Below are positions 22,109 through 34,064 of a DNA stretch of 64,000 bases, piece by piece. The stretch is from positions 124,001 through 188,000 of the forward strand of contig JAFKAC010000021.1 of NCBI GenBank assembly GCA_025766275.1, in the 5' to 3' direction. A model generated the notes under the pieces. The model worked only from the letters and a program-made list of their open reading frames with translations. It was not told the DNA's origin and searched no databases. Position 1 is the stretch's first letter; each line of letters starts with the position of its first letter. Source of the stretch: Lactarius indigo (lineage: Eukaryota > Basidiomycota > Agaricomycetes > Russulales > Russulaceae). A program made the position numbers and the translations under genes.

Positions 22109-25100
22109 ATGTCCTCGCGATTCAAGTCAATCCTCGATGCTGCCTTGAGCAAGTACCAGAAGAAGACTGGGAAAAATATACTATCTCACCCGCTTTCTGT
22201 TGAGCTGCAACACTGTAGCTCTATCGATGCCATCCTAGCCATACTCCAGCGTCAGGCAGACGCGTTTGAGCAGTTTAGGGGTGGGGATCGGAGGTTGATG
22301 GAGGGGATTGGGTTATCAGTGCATGTCCTATATACGCTTTCCAGGACTGTTGGAGAGGGTGTCAGCCTGGTACTTATTTGGAAACCAACTCTTGACGCGC
22401 ACTCTCACATTTTTGTGCAGGCGTTCCCTCCCGCAAAAGTGATCTTTTCTGGAATTGGTATCCTCCTAGCTGTCCGTATTCTTCGCCATTGCCTTTCGTA
22501 AATTCTTTAGTGATGCCTGAAATTCTTTAGGCGGCAAAGGATGTAAGAGCAAGCCATGACGCGCTCGTCGACCTCTTTGGCCGCATCGAGGGCTTCTTCA
22601 AGCGCCTCAAGGTTTATACCGAGACTTCGTCGGCCACTGGATTTGCAGAGGTACTGGTGAACGTAGTGGTTGAAGTACTGAATATCCTTTCCATTGCAAC
22701 GAAAGAGATGGAACAAAATCGCGCAAGTGAGTCATTTCTGAAAGTTAGACCTATCAGTTGATTGCTCAAATTTTGTTCAGAAACATATATCAAGAAACTA
22801 TTGGGAAGGACAGATATTGAGGATTCGTTAAAGAGGTTAGATAACCTGATACGAGAAGAGCATCAGGCGGCGACAGCTCAAGTTCTCAAGGTGACAAGTG
22901 AGCTCCAAGACGGTGCGCAGCCTACTGACCAGTTTCCTACTTCGTACTTAACCTTTATCCGCCAGACACCAAGAAAGCCAAGATGACTATGCAACAGATA
23001 GCGGACGACGTAGACGAAGTAAAGTGTACGTAGCCGCCCATCACTACCGTTTCCATCATAGATGCTTAATCCTCGTCACAGGGAATCAGATACAACAAGG
23101 CGTTCACAAATGGTTCTCTCCTCCGGACCCGTCGACCAACTACAACATCGCGTGCAAGGCCTATCATAAAGGAACAACCGGGTGGTTCTTCGAAGGCAAC
23201 GTATTCAAGAATTGGGAATCAACGGCTTCTCTCCTGTGGGTCCACGGAAAACGCAAGTTTCTGTAATCTTTCATATTCCATATCCTGACACTCTTCACAT
23301 AGCTGGCGCAGGGAAGAGCATTCTTTGGTTTGTCATTTCTCACTTGCTGTCCCTGGTCATAGAAACTCATATTGACCACAAGTTCCGCAATCGTAACACA
23401 CATTATGGCTTTGCGCGATGCCGGAGAGGCATACTTAGCCTATTTCTACTTCGACTTTCGAGATGAAACCAAACAAAACGTCCACAACGTCCTCACCTCT
23501 CTACTCATTCAACTCTCCGCCCGCTCGGACCCTTGTCGCAACATTATCTCCCGTCTTTATTCTACACACGGGAATGGCGCGCAACAACCCAGCGATGAGG
23601 CCTTGATGAATTGCCTGAAGGAGGTGCTTGATGTGGCGGCCGAGCACCCAACTTACATCATCATGGATGCACTCGATGAGTGTCCCGACAGTTCTGGAAT
23701 GCCAACTCCACGAGAGATGGTTCTCGACTTCGTGGAGGACCTCGTTGGCCAGCATCTTCCGAACGTGCATATATGTGTTACTAGCCGTCCGGAGATCGAC
23801 ATCAGGACTGTCCTCAAACCACTGGCTATGAACACTGTTTCAATTCACGACGAAAACGGACAAAAGGAGGATATTGCCAATTATGTACACTCTGTCGTCT
23901 ACTCGGACAGGAAGATGCAGAGATGGCGTGATGAGGATAAGAAACTGGTTGTCGAGGTACTTTCTGAAAGAGCCGACGGAATGTAAGGGTGTTTCTCCAT
24001 GCTCAGTGCAACGATTTCTTATGATGTATTGTACAGGTTCCGGTGGGTCTTCTGCCAGCTGGAGACACTGCGGCACTCGTTCCCACGAAATTTGCGACAG
24101 GTTCTCGAGGAGCTACCCAAGAGCTTAGATGAGACATACGAACGCCTGTTGAAGAGTATCAGTGAAGACAACCGAGAATATGCCTGTCGTCTCCTTCACT
24201 GCATCACGGCCGCCATTCGGCCACTCCGAGTCGAGGAGCTTGCCGAAATCCTCACGTTTGACTTCGACACGAGCGAAGGAGGCATACCGAAATTTCATGC
24301 GGACTGGCGGTGGAAAGATCAGGAATATGCCGTGCTGTCCACGTGCTCGAGTCTGATCTCCATTGTCGACAACAACGGTTCTCAGGTCGTGCAATTTTCT
24401 CATTTTTCCGTCAAGGAGTTCTTGATGTCGAATCGCCTTGCAACTTCAACCGGAGATTTCTGTCGATATCACATCCTTACAGGACCGGCGCATACAATCC
24501 TCGCAAGAGTTTGCCTCGGATTTCTTCTTCATTTCGATGGTCATGTCGACGTCAAGGGCGCCAAGAGTTTCCCTCTGGCCAAATATGCGGCCCAACACTG
24601 GGTTTCACATGCCCAGTTCGAGGGTGTTGCGTCGCACGTGGAGGATGGGATGAAGTCACTCTTTGACCCGGATAAGCCATATTTTTCGGCATGGGTCCAG
24701 ATGCGCAATATGGGTTCGCCATTATTTCCGGTGGTACCTCCGAGGAGAGTTGATCCCTTGTACTACTCCGCTTATTATGGGTTCCAAAACATAGTCGAGC
24801 ACCTCGTCATCAAACATCCAAAGCATGTAAACGGTATCGGAGGTACTTTCGGGCCTCCGCTGTTTGCAGCACTCCTTAGAAAACACATCCGGATTGCGGA
24901 GCTCCTGCTTGAACACGGTGGGAATGTCGATGTACGAAAGAGAGATCGAACTCCACTGCACAGTGCAGTCGAAACGTCCCAGGTCGACGCGATGCAGCTT
25001 CTACTCACATACGGCGCGGACGTGAATGCCCAGCGGGGTGATCTCTGTACTCCCCTCCATCTAGCGGCATATAACGGAATACTCAGGGTAGCTGAAGTGC

Positions 25101-26650
25101 TACTTGAACATACAGCAGACGTCCATTCTCGGAACAACAAAGGCCAGACTCCGCTGCATTTGGCGTCAGGACCGGCGACTTCTATGAACTGCGACAATCA
25201 TCCCGGCATTGTGCGGTTGCTACTTGCACACGGTGCTGACGCGAACGCACGAGACATGCAAGACGCAACCCCGTTACGGTATGCGTGCCATTTTGCGAAG
25301 CTTAAGGTGGCGCAGGTACTTCTCGATTACGGTGCAATAATTAACGACCGCGACACGGCCCCGACACTATTGCACCTACTGTTAGAGAGCGACCATTGGC
25401 AGTTCCATCCTCAAGATAGGTTCAGTCTCGCACAGCTACTACTGGAGCACGGCGCCGACGTGAGTTTACGAAATCGTCACAATGCAACTCCCTTACATTT
25501 GGCGTCGTGCAAAAACCGGTTCGAGCTCGCGCGGTTGTTCCTGGACCACGGAGCGGATCCCAACGCAAAGAGAAACAGGGGTCAGACCCCATTGCACTCA
25601 CTATTAAAAAATTCCAGAGACTTCCCAAATGGTGGTCTTAGTCTTGCACGACTATTACTGAAGCATGGCGCTGATGTGAATGCACAAGACAAGAACGACG
25701 TAACCCCGTTACATTTGGCATCGCGTGGAGGCAAGTTCGAGATTGTGCGGATGCTCCTAGGCCATGGAGCAAATCCCCAGGCGATGGACGATCAAGGCCA
25801 TACCCCGTTGCGCCTGCTGCCAATAGGAATCTACAATCCTCAAGATATCCCTGATCTTGTGGAGCTATTTATAAAGTGTGGCGCCGACGTGAATGCACGA
25901 GACAAGAGAAACATTACCCCGTTACATGGAGCAGCATGTGAAGGGCAGCTAGAGATCGCGCGGATGCTCCTACGCAATGGAGCAAATCCTAACGCGGTGG
26001 ATGATCGGGGCCGGACCCCGTTGCACTTACTGTCAGCAGGAGACGGCACCAGCCTTCGAGAACTCGACCTTTTAGATCTATTACTGAAGAGCGGCGTTGA
26101 TGTGAACGCACAAGACGAGAAAAACGTAACCATATTACATTTGGCAGCGCGTGAAGGGAAGTTCGAGATCATACGGATACTCTTAGGCCATGGAGCAAAT
26201 CCCAAGGTGGCGAATGATCAGGGCCAGACCCCGTTGCACATATTGTCAGACGGCATATACCAATCTCAAGAACTCATCGACCTTGTAGAGCTATTTCTGA
26301 AGTGCGGCGCCGACGCGAATGCACAAGACAGGAACAACATTACCCCGTTACATGTGGCATCGTGCGAAGGGCAGCTCGAGATCGCGCGGACGCTCCTAGG
26401 CCATGGAGCAAATCCCAGGGCGATGAACGTTCAGGGCCAGACCCCATTGCACCTACTGTCAGAAGGCGTCATAGTCTACAATTTTCAAGATGTCATCGAC
26501 CTCGTGGAACTATTACTGAAGTACGGGGCCGACGCAAATGCACGCGACAAGAACAACATAACCCCGTTCTATTTGGCAATGCAGAGAGAGGAGTTCGAGA
26601 TCGCGCAGATTCTTTTCAATCACGGCGCAGGTGTCAACGTGGAGGACTGA
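22109..26650 (+). CDS. NLR-type receptor 1: goodbye-like/NACHT/ankyrin
   Basis: Nine exons give 1369 aa: 22109-22369, 22421-22471, 22531-22726, 22781-22912, 22966-23025, 23082-23252, 23303-23327, 23383-23982, 24037-26650. Residues ~1-170 are helical and resemble the fungal STAND N-terminal 'goodbye' domain (SRFKSILDAALSKYQKKTGK). The NACHT core has a P-loop (GKPGAGKS, ~290), Walker B YIIMDALDECPD (~390) and sensor-like ICVTSRPEIDI. A winged-helix-like part (RPLRVEELAEIL, FSHFSVKEFL) follows. The remaining ~600 residues are ankyrin repeats. Such proteins are NLR-like signal-transducing NTPases used in fungal non-self recognition; the ligand is unknown. The intron at 23253-23302 is GC-AG (donor GCAAGT) and interrupts the P-loop. 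No frame break exists in 4.1 kb of coding sequence. A paralogue lies at 34-37 kb in inverted orientation. Confidence 0.92.
24850..26640 (+). repeat. Ankyrin repeat block with ~210-bp higher-order unit
   Basis: Ankyrin modules (TPLH..., L..HGA.) repeat about every 99-105 bp. In the last kilobase two modules have been amplified together: the stretch coding GHGANP recurs near 25756, 25975, 26190 and 26397, a spacing of 207-219 bp. Near-identical DNA such as ggccatggagcaaatccc appears at three of these positions, which indicates recent expansion. Alternate modules carry an insertion of about five residues (..LSDGIYQSQELIDL..). This is the usual ligand-facing surface of such receptors. Confidence 0.8.
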
Positions 26651-29600
26651 TCGTACCTGCTCGCCGCCACCCGGGAAAAATGCGACAATTTATGAAGTCC
26701 TACCGCACGTCGGTGAAGTGCGTGGAGTGGATCCTAGCGGCGGTGCACCCGTTTTTAATTCCCGGCTTTCTACTTTTGTACTTAATACTGGCCCCGCGTC
26801 TGGGGTCTGATATATCGTCTAGTTTCAAATTTTCTAAAATATGTATGGGGGCTGAGTGTGAAGGGTCTTCGGGACTTGAAATTGCGGCGCAACTTTGTGC
26901 AGGGCAGGCCCGCGCCCTCTTCTCTTTTTGCCTCGCGGAACTCAGTCTTGTCTCGGGTTCATATACTGTAACGCTCTATTTTTATCCTTGCCGACGTAAC
27001 GTGATTTCGTGTCTCGTATATAAATTTAGTGATATCTCGTGATTCTATACGTCGTTTGCGTTCCAAGTCGCCGAATCGTTGAAGTCGACTTTGAAACTGG
27101 TCTCGTTTTCCCACCTTCCTGCGAGTCGTCGTACTGTCAATGCAAGCAAGAATTCGAGTTTGTAGGTCCTTTGTGTGAGTACGCAGGTACTCAAGGACTT
27201 CAGTATGGAAATTTGGAATGCCATATCTTTGGTCACGGAACCCGAGTAAGCGGTGGTTGGTCTTGCGGCCCGAAGGGAAAGGCGATCAATGAATCAGATC
27301 GGGGCAAAAAACCCCCCACTGGCACATGCCCGACCTCAAAAGGGGAGACCATACCTCCTTGGATCGCGACCCGCTTGAGAAAGAACGGTTATGAATTACA
27401 TCATATCATCCACCACGGCCCAACAAGACGACAACCCACCTTCATCCTATCGATGTGGTCCATGACAGCCGATGGAGAATTTTCAAAGAGTCCTGACCTG
27501 GAAATTGCAAATACCTACTCTTTTGAGCTACTACTGTATGTCATGATCACTTGTCGTGACTACAGGAATTACAGCAAATACTGCCGGTGTGGGGTGCGTA
27601 GATATAATATCGTACGAAAAAAGGACGGTCTACACTTACGACATAAAAGCAAGATGGATCGCAGTGTGCGTACGTACATACCTTTAAACCATGGAGACCT
27701 TGACAGCATGATCAAAAACCCATCGGCGGAGGTGCTAGCGTGCATTACCGGTCGATTTGTAGGTCTCATCACAACGGCGCCAAGGGGCAACAGGATGGAT
27801 ATGAAACTTACCTTCCACTTCCGATAGTACTCAGCATCACTGGAAGATGGGCATGATTCGCTTGGCATGATTACAGCATAGGCATTCAGCAAATAGGCCG
27901 GGTGGTATGTTGGGGTGCTGCCAATGCTCCTTTTGCAAGGTACAGTACTGACCAGTACGAGAATGTTTGCGTAGATCTTTGTCACACGACTGGTGAGTAG
28001 TCTCCGTATGAAAGTCATGTCAAGACGTCACGTATCGATGTCGCCTTGCTCCTTTTGCCTCGAAAAAGAAGGGAGGTTAAGACGATTGTCTCTGGAACCC
28101 CAGACTTCACGCGAGTCTTCTCGATCGCCGTCTCGAGTTACGGTAAGTGATTTCGAGACGATTCCCGTTACCTTCATCACGGGGACTTCGTCTGTGTGCA
28201 CTGGTGACAGTCTAGCGGCACCCGGCGGGGAATCCCGCCACATGCGAAGCATTTCCAACTGAGCATGGGATCAGAGGAAGCTGTTCTACAAATCTTCCGA
28301 AGGAAGATGACGAGAGAACGAACTGGCGTGGGTACCCGATTCAGAGCCTTGCCTGATGCCGATACCTCGATTTCGATCCCCAGACGCACTTTTGGGGGTG
28401 AAAGGGCCAGCATGCACTTGAGCCACGTATTCGGAGAGCGTTCGTGTGCTTGTCTATCGGACTATTATCAGAAGGAGTTTGCGAGCTGCTACTGTTCGAA
28501 CGGGGGAGAGCACTTGATTCGTTGATCTTCCCATGCTCTACATCTTTAATCCGACGTGCCTGCGGAATAGCTACACGAGCCCCAGAGGTAAAATGATCCC
28601 TTGGTTCCGAAAGAATGACAACTGAGGGTGTCACCGAGACCAAAGGTAATACGCCGTCGGCATCCTTATTCCCCATGGATACAGATAGCTCCCAGCGCTG
28701 GAAAAGGTGACGTAGTCAGCTGTGAAACCTTGGGGTTCGCCGTGATGAGGTTGTTCGAGCGTAAGTTACTCAAGGGGTCACGGCATCTAGGGAATTCGGG
28801 GCTGTGCCGCAGCATCTGGTCTTGAGTTTTGACAGTGGGTCCTGTGATCTCTGGTTGCCGATATCAGGCCCCCTGATTTGTCACCTTGTCTTGTCACTTT
28901 TCGCGGGACTGATGGGGGACAACTAACTTAAGCGATGTCCCTTCTTGACTAAAAGGCCGTTGAAGACACCGAAGGGGAGGTGGGGGAGGCATGAATAGGA
29001 GGGTGACGGAAATCAAAGCTCAAAGCTATGCTGGTTGGCTCTCATTAATGGGACCCCATAACTGGTTAGACTGAGCATGTCATTTCTCCTAACGTCCTCA
29101 GCACCCCGTCGCTTCTGCCGCGGGTACTCCAACTCTGAAGAAGACTTGTCAAGCAGCCCCACACCATCCTAGCGCTTGCGGGATGCTGTGAAAACGTCCG
29201 GTATATTGTTTGGGGGTTCGACATTATACTTCAATCATTTCATAAAACCTTCCACATCCGTGTTCGTTTACCATGTCATCGCACGGCACGGGCGACCTGT
29301 CAGCTCAGTTATGGCATTTTGCTCTCATACCTGTTCCAGGGTGGAGTTATCGAGGTTCGAACATAGAATCCGTCGTTGCTCCAGTCCATAATGCCGACGG
29401 GCCAAAGTAATGGAAATGCCCCAGTTTTTTGGCCCGATCACTGGCAGAAGCGGCTTCTTGGACATACCTTCGGACGACAACCCCCATACGGCACATCGTT
29501 CACCTACTGTACCTCGTGCTCGTGCCATGTGACGAGATACGTGCCTTCACATGCGTGTCGCACACTTCGCTCTTGAGAAGAGAATTTGAACGGCAGTAGC

Positions 29601-29941
29601 CCGCATTTCGGCGTATAGATATTAAGCTTCGGGGATTGCGCCGGGCCCAGAAGCCGTCAGCGAATGGAGTATATGCCTTGGGGTAGGCCCAGACGCGTTC
29701 TATCGAATATCTGTGACAAGTTTTTATCGCGAAATCAATAAACATCAAGGGTCGCGACGAGAGGAAGGGGGTTTAGTTGCAGTTACGGCGAGGACGTAAC
29801 TCTAAATTTTAACGACAAGAATGACTCGGACAACTTGAACGTGAAGAGGGTTGCCGCCAAGTTGCGCAAGTAGGTTGTCACGCGTCACGTGTCGGCTCTG
29901 GGCAAGGGAGTTGCCGAGGATCACTTGAACGCGTACGGTCA
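26651..29941. other. Gene-poor spacer with two doubtful ORFs
   Basis: The 3.3 kb between NLR1 and the RRM gene have no gene model I can support. A 262-aa plus-strand ORF (27039-27827) is open but has no family motif except a weak EGF-like Cys run. On the minus strand 28413-28177 encodes WKCFACGG followed by CHQC, a zinc-ribbon-like spacing, with Ser-rich coding-like sequence upstream in another frame. They could be pieces of a decayed or multi-exon gene. Confidence 0.4.
28177..28413 (-). pseudogene. Possible zinc-ribbon gene fragment
   Basis: The minus strand encodes about 78 residues with a W-x-C-x2-C-G ... C-x2-C spacing (WKCFACGG, later DCHQC), the spacing of a small zinc ribbon. Upstream (28676-28420, a different frame) the sequence is Ser-rich and protein-like, and downstream (28018-27569) a 149-aa hydrophobic ORF follows. 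I could not join the three by consensus introns. It may be a real exon, a relic, or chance. Confidence 0.25.
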
Positions 29942-31985
29942 ATGCTTCGGCGCGCTGTTACATGGCGTCGTTTCTGTCTTGCCCATCCTCAGCGGCAACC
30001 ATCGTCCGACCTTCAAACTTTGACCAGCTTTCGCTCGTTCTCATCGTCTCTCATTTTATTTGGGGACGAACCGCGGCCAGATAGTCCTCCACCTGCGTCG
30101 TCTGAAACGGATCGCATACCAGAGGAGGAAAAGGCGACCTTTGGTGACAAGCCAACGACTCAGTCCAGTCGCTCGCCAGATGGTATCCGTACCCACACTC
30201 GCTCCTTGCGCCCTCTCCTCATTCCACCAACCTTCCCACATAGCATCATCCCCGAACTACCCGTCTCAGACCTTCAGTCCTCCCAGATACAAGAGGATGT
30301 GAGCGAGACAGACTCCTCGGCGACCATCACACTCGAAAATCTCCCGCCAAACACCTATAAGGTGGACATCCGCCCCATCTTCCAGCGCTTTGGCGAGGTG
30401 CGGCGTATCATTATGGGCCTTGGCGGAACGCGCGCGGACATCATATTTGCGGACTGCGCAAGGGGTGAAGCGCACCTTGCACGCATACGCAGAGCAGCCA
30501 TTTTTTGTGCGAGGGCAAGAGGCCGTCGTGTTCCGCAAACGTGCCAGTGAGGCGCGTACCGACGTCAGAGCCGTCAATGACAACCAGGCGGACGCGAATA
30601 CTGCGTGGAAGGCCGACCCCTCCCGCGCAACGACAGACAGAGGCGATGGTCGTGGGGCCATCTTTGTCTCACAATTTCCTCTAGGTACGACGCAAGAAGA
30701 CCTGTGGGAGGCACTATCGCGGTTTGGAAAATACGAGAAATTTGTTATGCGTATGTACAATGCCTGTATCGCCTCTCTTGCGCGGTTACTGAGCGGATTT
30801 AACACGTTAGGACCCGGCTCGAGATACGCATATTTCATGTATTCGAGCGAGGATCGTGTCGAGCACATATTACGTTCTCATACACGCATACCCATCACTA
30901 TTCGAGGGGAAAGCTTACGCATCGAGCGCACTGTCAATCGACCGTACACCTTATCGCCTGGGTCGTCAGACATCGCCTTAGAGCTCGGGAAACCTCTTGA
31001 CCCCGCAAAGTCGCAGGCTATCATCAAGGAGCTCAAGCAGACGGTACCCAGATGGAGAGGCTCATACGAGCCGTCGCGCGTGCTTTGGATCGGCCGGCTA
31101 CCGTCCAGTTTTACTCGCTGAAGCTCTCACAAACTTCTGGAGCCGACTCGGTTGCGTCGTCGAAGTCCGCCCATGTTCGTAGAATTTCTCTCTCCTTTCC
31201 ATTTGAGTCGGGTTACAGTTACTGACAAAAGTGCACAGCTACGAGTGGGTTCGCGCACATCGAGTTTTCGAGTACTGAAGAGGCGCTACGTGCCGCACGC
31301 CAGGGTGCGCCACATGGCTTCCGCTACAAGGATCGCCTGCTCGACGTCGACTTTGCGCCGTGGCTGTTCTATATCGGCCCTGGATACCGCTTCGTGTACA
31401 TCTCTGGGTGGCCCCCATCCCATACCCGCCCCGAACTCCTGCAATGGGCATACGACATCCCCCACGTCACCGGCGCGTCCGTCTGTACGTCACTCTTTCC
31501 TTCTATCCCTCCTAAATGCATACTGATATAACATTAATAGTACCCCCTTTCCGCGGGGAAGATCGCTCGACCCCCCGCTGCGCATTCCTGCATTTTAGGT
31601 CCATCGACGACGCGCGCGCGGGGACTGCACATGCTAGACGGCCGCGAAGGGCCAGGTGGCGAGGCGCTGCGCGTCTCCCTGTCGTGTTCCACCTGCGGTG
31701 CCCCTCAAGCGGCTGTGGGGATGTGCGTATGAGGAGGAGGAGATGAGGCAGCGTGGGGAGGAAGAGGGGGTGCATTTTGAGCGCGAGTGGGACGGGCTCG
31801 GGTTTGGTACTGGCGCGGAGGACCAGCAGCACTGGCGGGACGGTCTCGCGGACCCGGACGCGCTGCCTGTGGGGACGCGTGGGGGTCGGGTTCGTTTAAG
31901 GAATCGAGCGGGGGTCGCTGCGGCGGGTGTGTCTGCGAATGGCCCGCAGGTGCGTGTAGTGGGGAAGAGGCACTTGAGAAGGTGA
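29942..31985 (+). pseudogene. Four-RRM protein, likely mitochondrial, with four +1 frame breaks
   Basis: Exons 29942-30750, 30811-31174, 31239-31484 and 31541-31985 encode an RNA-binding protein. The first ~30 residues are basic with Arg, Ser and Phe (MLRRAVTWRRFCLAHPQ), a likely mitochondrial presequence. Four RRMs follow, with RNP2/RNP1 pairs ITLENLP/ADIIFAD, IFVSQFP/RYAYFMYSS, LWIGRLP/GFAHIEFSS and VYISGWP/CAFLHFRS. Single extra bases interrupt the frame near 30455, 31119, 31624 and 31682. Similarity to RRMs continues directly in the next frame each time, so introns do not explain them. Dropping one base at each site gives 1860 nt, 619 aa and a stop at 31985. This is either a decayed gene, a stretch with insertion errors, or a recoded gene. 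The family role would be organellar RNA metabolism (inference). Confidence 0.7.
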
Positions 31986-34064
31986 TGCGGACTGCTGTGG
32001 AGGATGCGGGGAGGGCAGATCCAGATGTTCGACAGAGCCTATCGTACTCACAGTCTCACACGCTGGACGCTGAGAGTCTCTAAGGACCGGTCAGGTGGCA
32101 GTAAGGCACGTATCATACTCCCTCCCCCCTCATTACTATCTAATGCTACCAGTGATAGAAAAAGTACAAGAATTAAGTAGTCTAGATCATAACATCGAGG
32201 CAAAATGTCCGTAGGAGGATAAGATCGTTGTCGCTTCGCCGTGAGATGGGCTTCTCCCGAAGCGCTTGGCCGCCGTCTCGACTCTCGTCCCTCACCCGCT
32301 CGATCTCGACGATTGTCCTTGGCAAAGGACCGATGAGGTCGACGTCTTGTAGTGAAAACGTGGCTCCATATGGGGAAAGGTTGGTGCGGGCGGGAGCGAG
32401 GTAGATGCAGAGGTGATCCTCGAGGCGGGCAAAGGCCGTATGAGGTCAAAGAGGTTGCGGAAGGCCTCGGGCTGGTCGAGGTGCAGCCCGGTCTCGTCCG
32501 CCCAGACTCAGTTGTGCGTCCTGAAAGCGGGGAGTTATGAGCCAGGCAACAGAAAGCAGAGGGGAGCACTGGCAAGAACACTAAGATGCAATGTGCCAGA
32601 TGCGAGGCCCGTGAGGCCGCAGGGTACGCATACAGATCATAGCGCAGTCCAACTACAGATTAATAGCCTGGGGCAACTGTCGCAAATAATGTGATACTTG
32701 CAGTATGCCAGAATGTAGAAGCTCCGCTGTTGGGACCATTGAGGCCTCGCTTGAGGTCCTCCGAGTCGGGCCTCAGGTTTCTTTTCGTCACTGTTCCTTG
32801 ACTGTTTCCCTGCATCACCGCATCACCGACATCGCCACCCACAATCACTCATTTGGGATTGTTCAGGAATCATCAATACAATATATAAAAGCTCGACGTG
32901 CACTTTACTGACACATAGAATGCTGACACAAATTCCTTTCGTGGACGTTCCGTCGATTGTTCGTGACTTTGCTGACCAACGGTTGTGCTGGTTGGGGTGT
33001 AGCTGCTATGTTCGTTTCTCCGTTGCGTCGTCGAGGCCTGCAATACCATTGGATAAATCGGCTCTCCACTGTTGGAAGGTAAGTCACTGTGGCCCGCTCA
33101 CTATTGTACTCTTTGCTGATACATAGAATACTGACACACATTCCTTTGGTGGATGGGATGTGCCGTTCGCTGACACATGGGATGCTGAAGCGCGTCTGCA
33201 TCCCCCTCTGTGAATAGGGGCTTGCTCATGAGTCCACTGCAGCAACTGGGCCCGCTACGGCATGTGCAAATTCTACGGCATTCTGCAGCCGGTCCCTCAG
33301 CAAAAGGACGGACCGGAGGGCCGTCCCTGCAACGCTAGTCTGACTTATTTGAGCAATGCCCATAACATTTTTCACGCTTTCGATCCGAGTATCATATATC
33401 ATACCTTGGAACAAACAAGGAAAACTGTTACGAACTTTCTCTTTCTTTCTGGCGCTTTCCTATGACGTAGTACGACCCAACCTGTTGACTCACGTGATGT
33501 ATCTTTCAGTCGTGCTACTATGTTCTCGTACTTGTTCTCGTAGCTTCATGCATCGTGTCTTGTAGTACTCAAGGACAGCTGTAACCCATTTGGAGCCCTA
33601 AGCTCGACATACTATATTAAACTGCAGTAGTTTCTCGTATACACATCTTTGCTTCACCGAACACCGAACCCGAACGATCCCCTCTCATCTTGTGAGCCAT
33701 CGCTCCTCCGACCGATTGTCGGACATCGAACTTTGAACCCCGAACGAATTCCGAACGATACGCCTTACTGCGCGTAACAAAAACAATATAACCCTCTCTA
33801 CGACATATACATAGTATACTTCTTCACATTTCTCGCGCTCCCGACACAAGCCAACCCGTCAATCTCCTTATCGACCTTCGGCGCTGTGCTCGAGAAGAAT
33901 CCGCGCGATCCTGTAACGTATGTGGTGTCATGCTTTGATGTAGTGGGGTGGCATGGACCTTCTTCTGTGCATTCGTATCTATGCCACGCGGCAGTTCGCA
34001 CACACCGAAATTTTGTTCATCGGAAGGATGCTCACCTGAACCCTAACTGTTACGAGACCAGATC
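31986..34064. other. Spacer with gene fragment and short direct repeat
   Basis: Apart from the decayed copy listed separately (about 32145-32520), no gene is supported here. A ~37-bp direct repeat begins at 32911 and again near 33117 (tgacacatagaatgctgaca and tgatacatagaatactgaca, both followed by cattcctttggtgga-like sequence). The rest is AT-richer non-coding sequence. Confidence 0.5.
32145..32520 (-). pseudogene. Decayed 3' fragment of the 249-aa gene at 40.3 kb
   Basis: The stretch is alignable by eye with 40185-40555 in the same orientation: caaaatgtccg, ggaggataa, then cgctttgccg / cgcttcgccg, and gcggaaggcctcgggctgg / gcggaaggcctcaggctgg. It corresponds to the last ~100 codons and 3' flank of the intact gene. 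Indels destroy the frame, and similarity stops abruptly near 32520, where the intact gene continues. It is therefore a truncated duplicate placed just behind the RRM gene, not an expressed gene. Confidence 0.75.

Noticed and set aside
27039..27827. 262-aa plus-strand ORF with an EGF-like Cys run (YCQCKQEF...GPLCEY)
   Set aside because: Only one half of an EGF pattern is present, there is no signal peptide, and the opposite strand is equally protein-like, so I did not call a gene.
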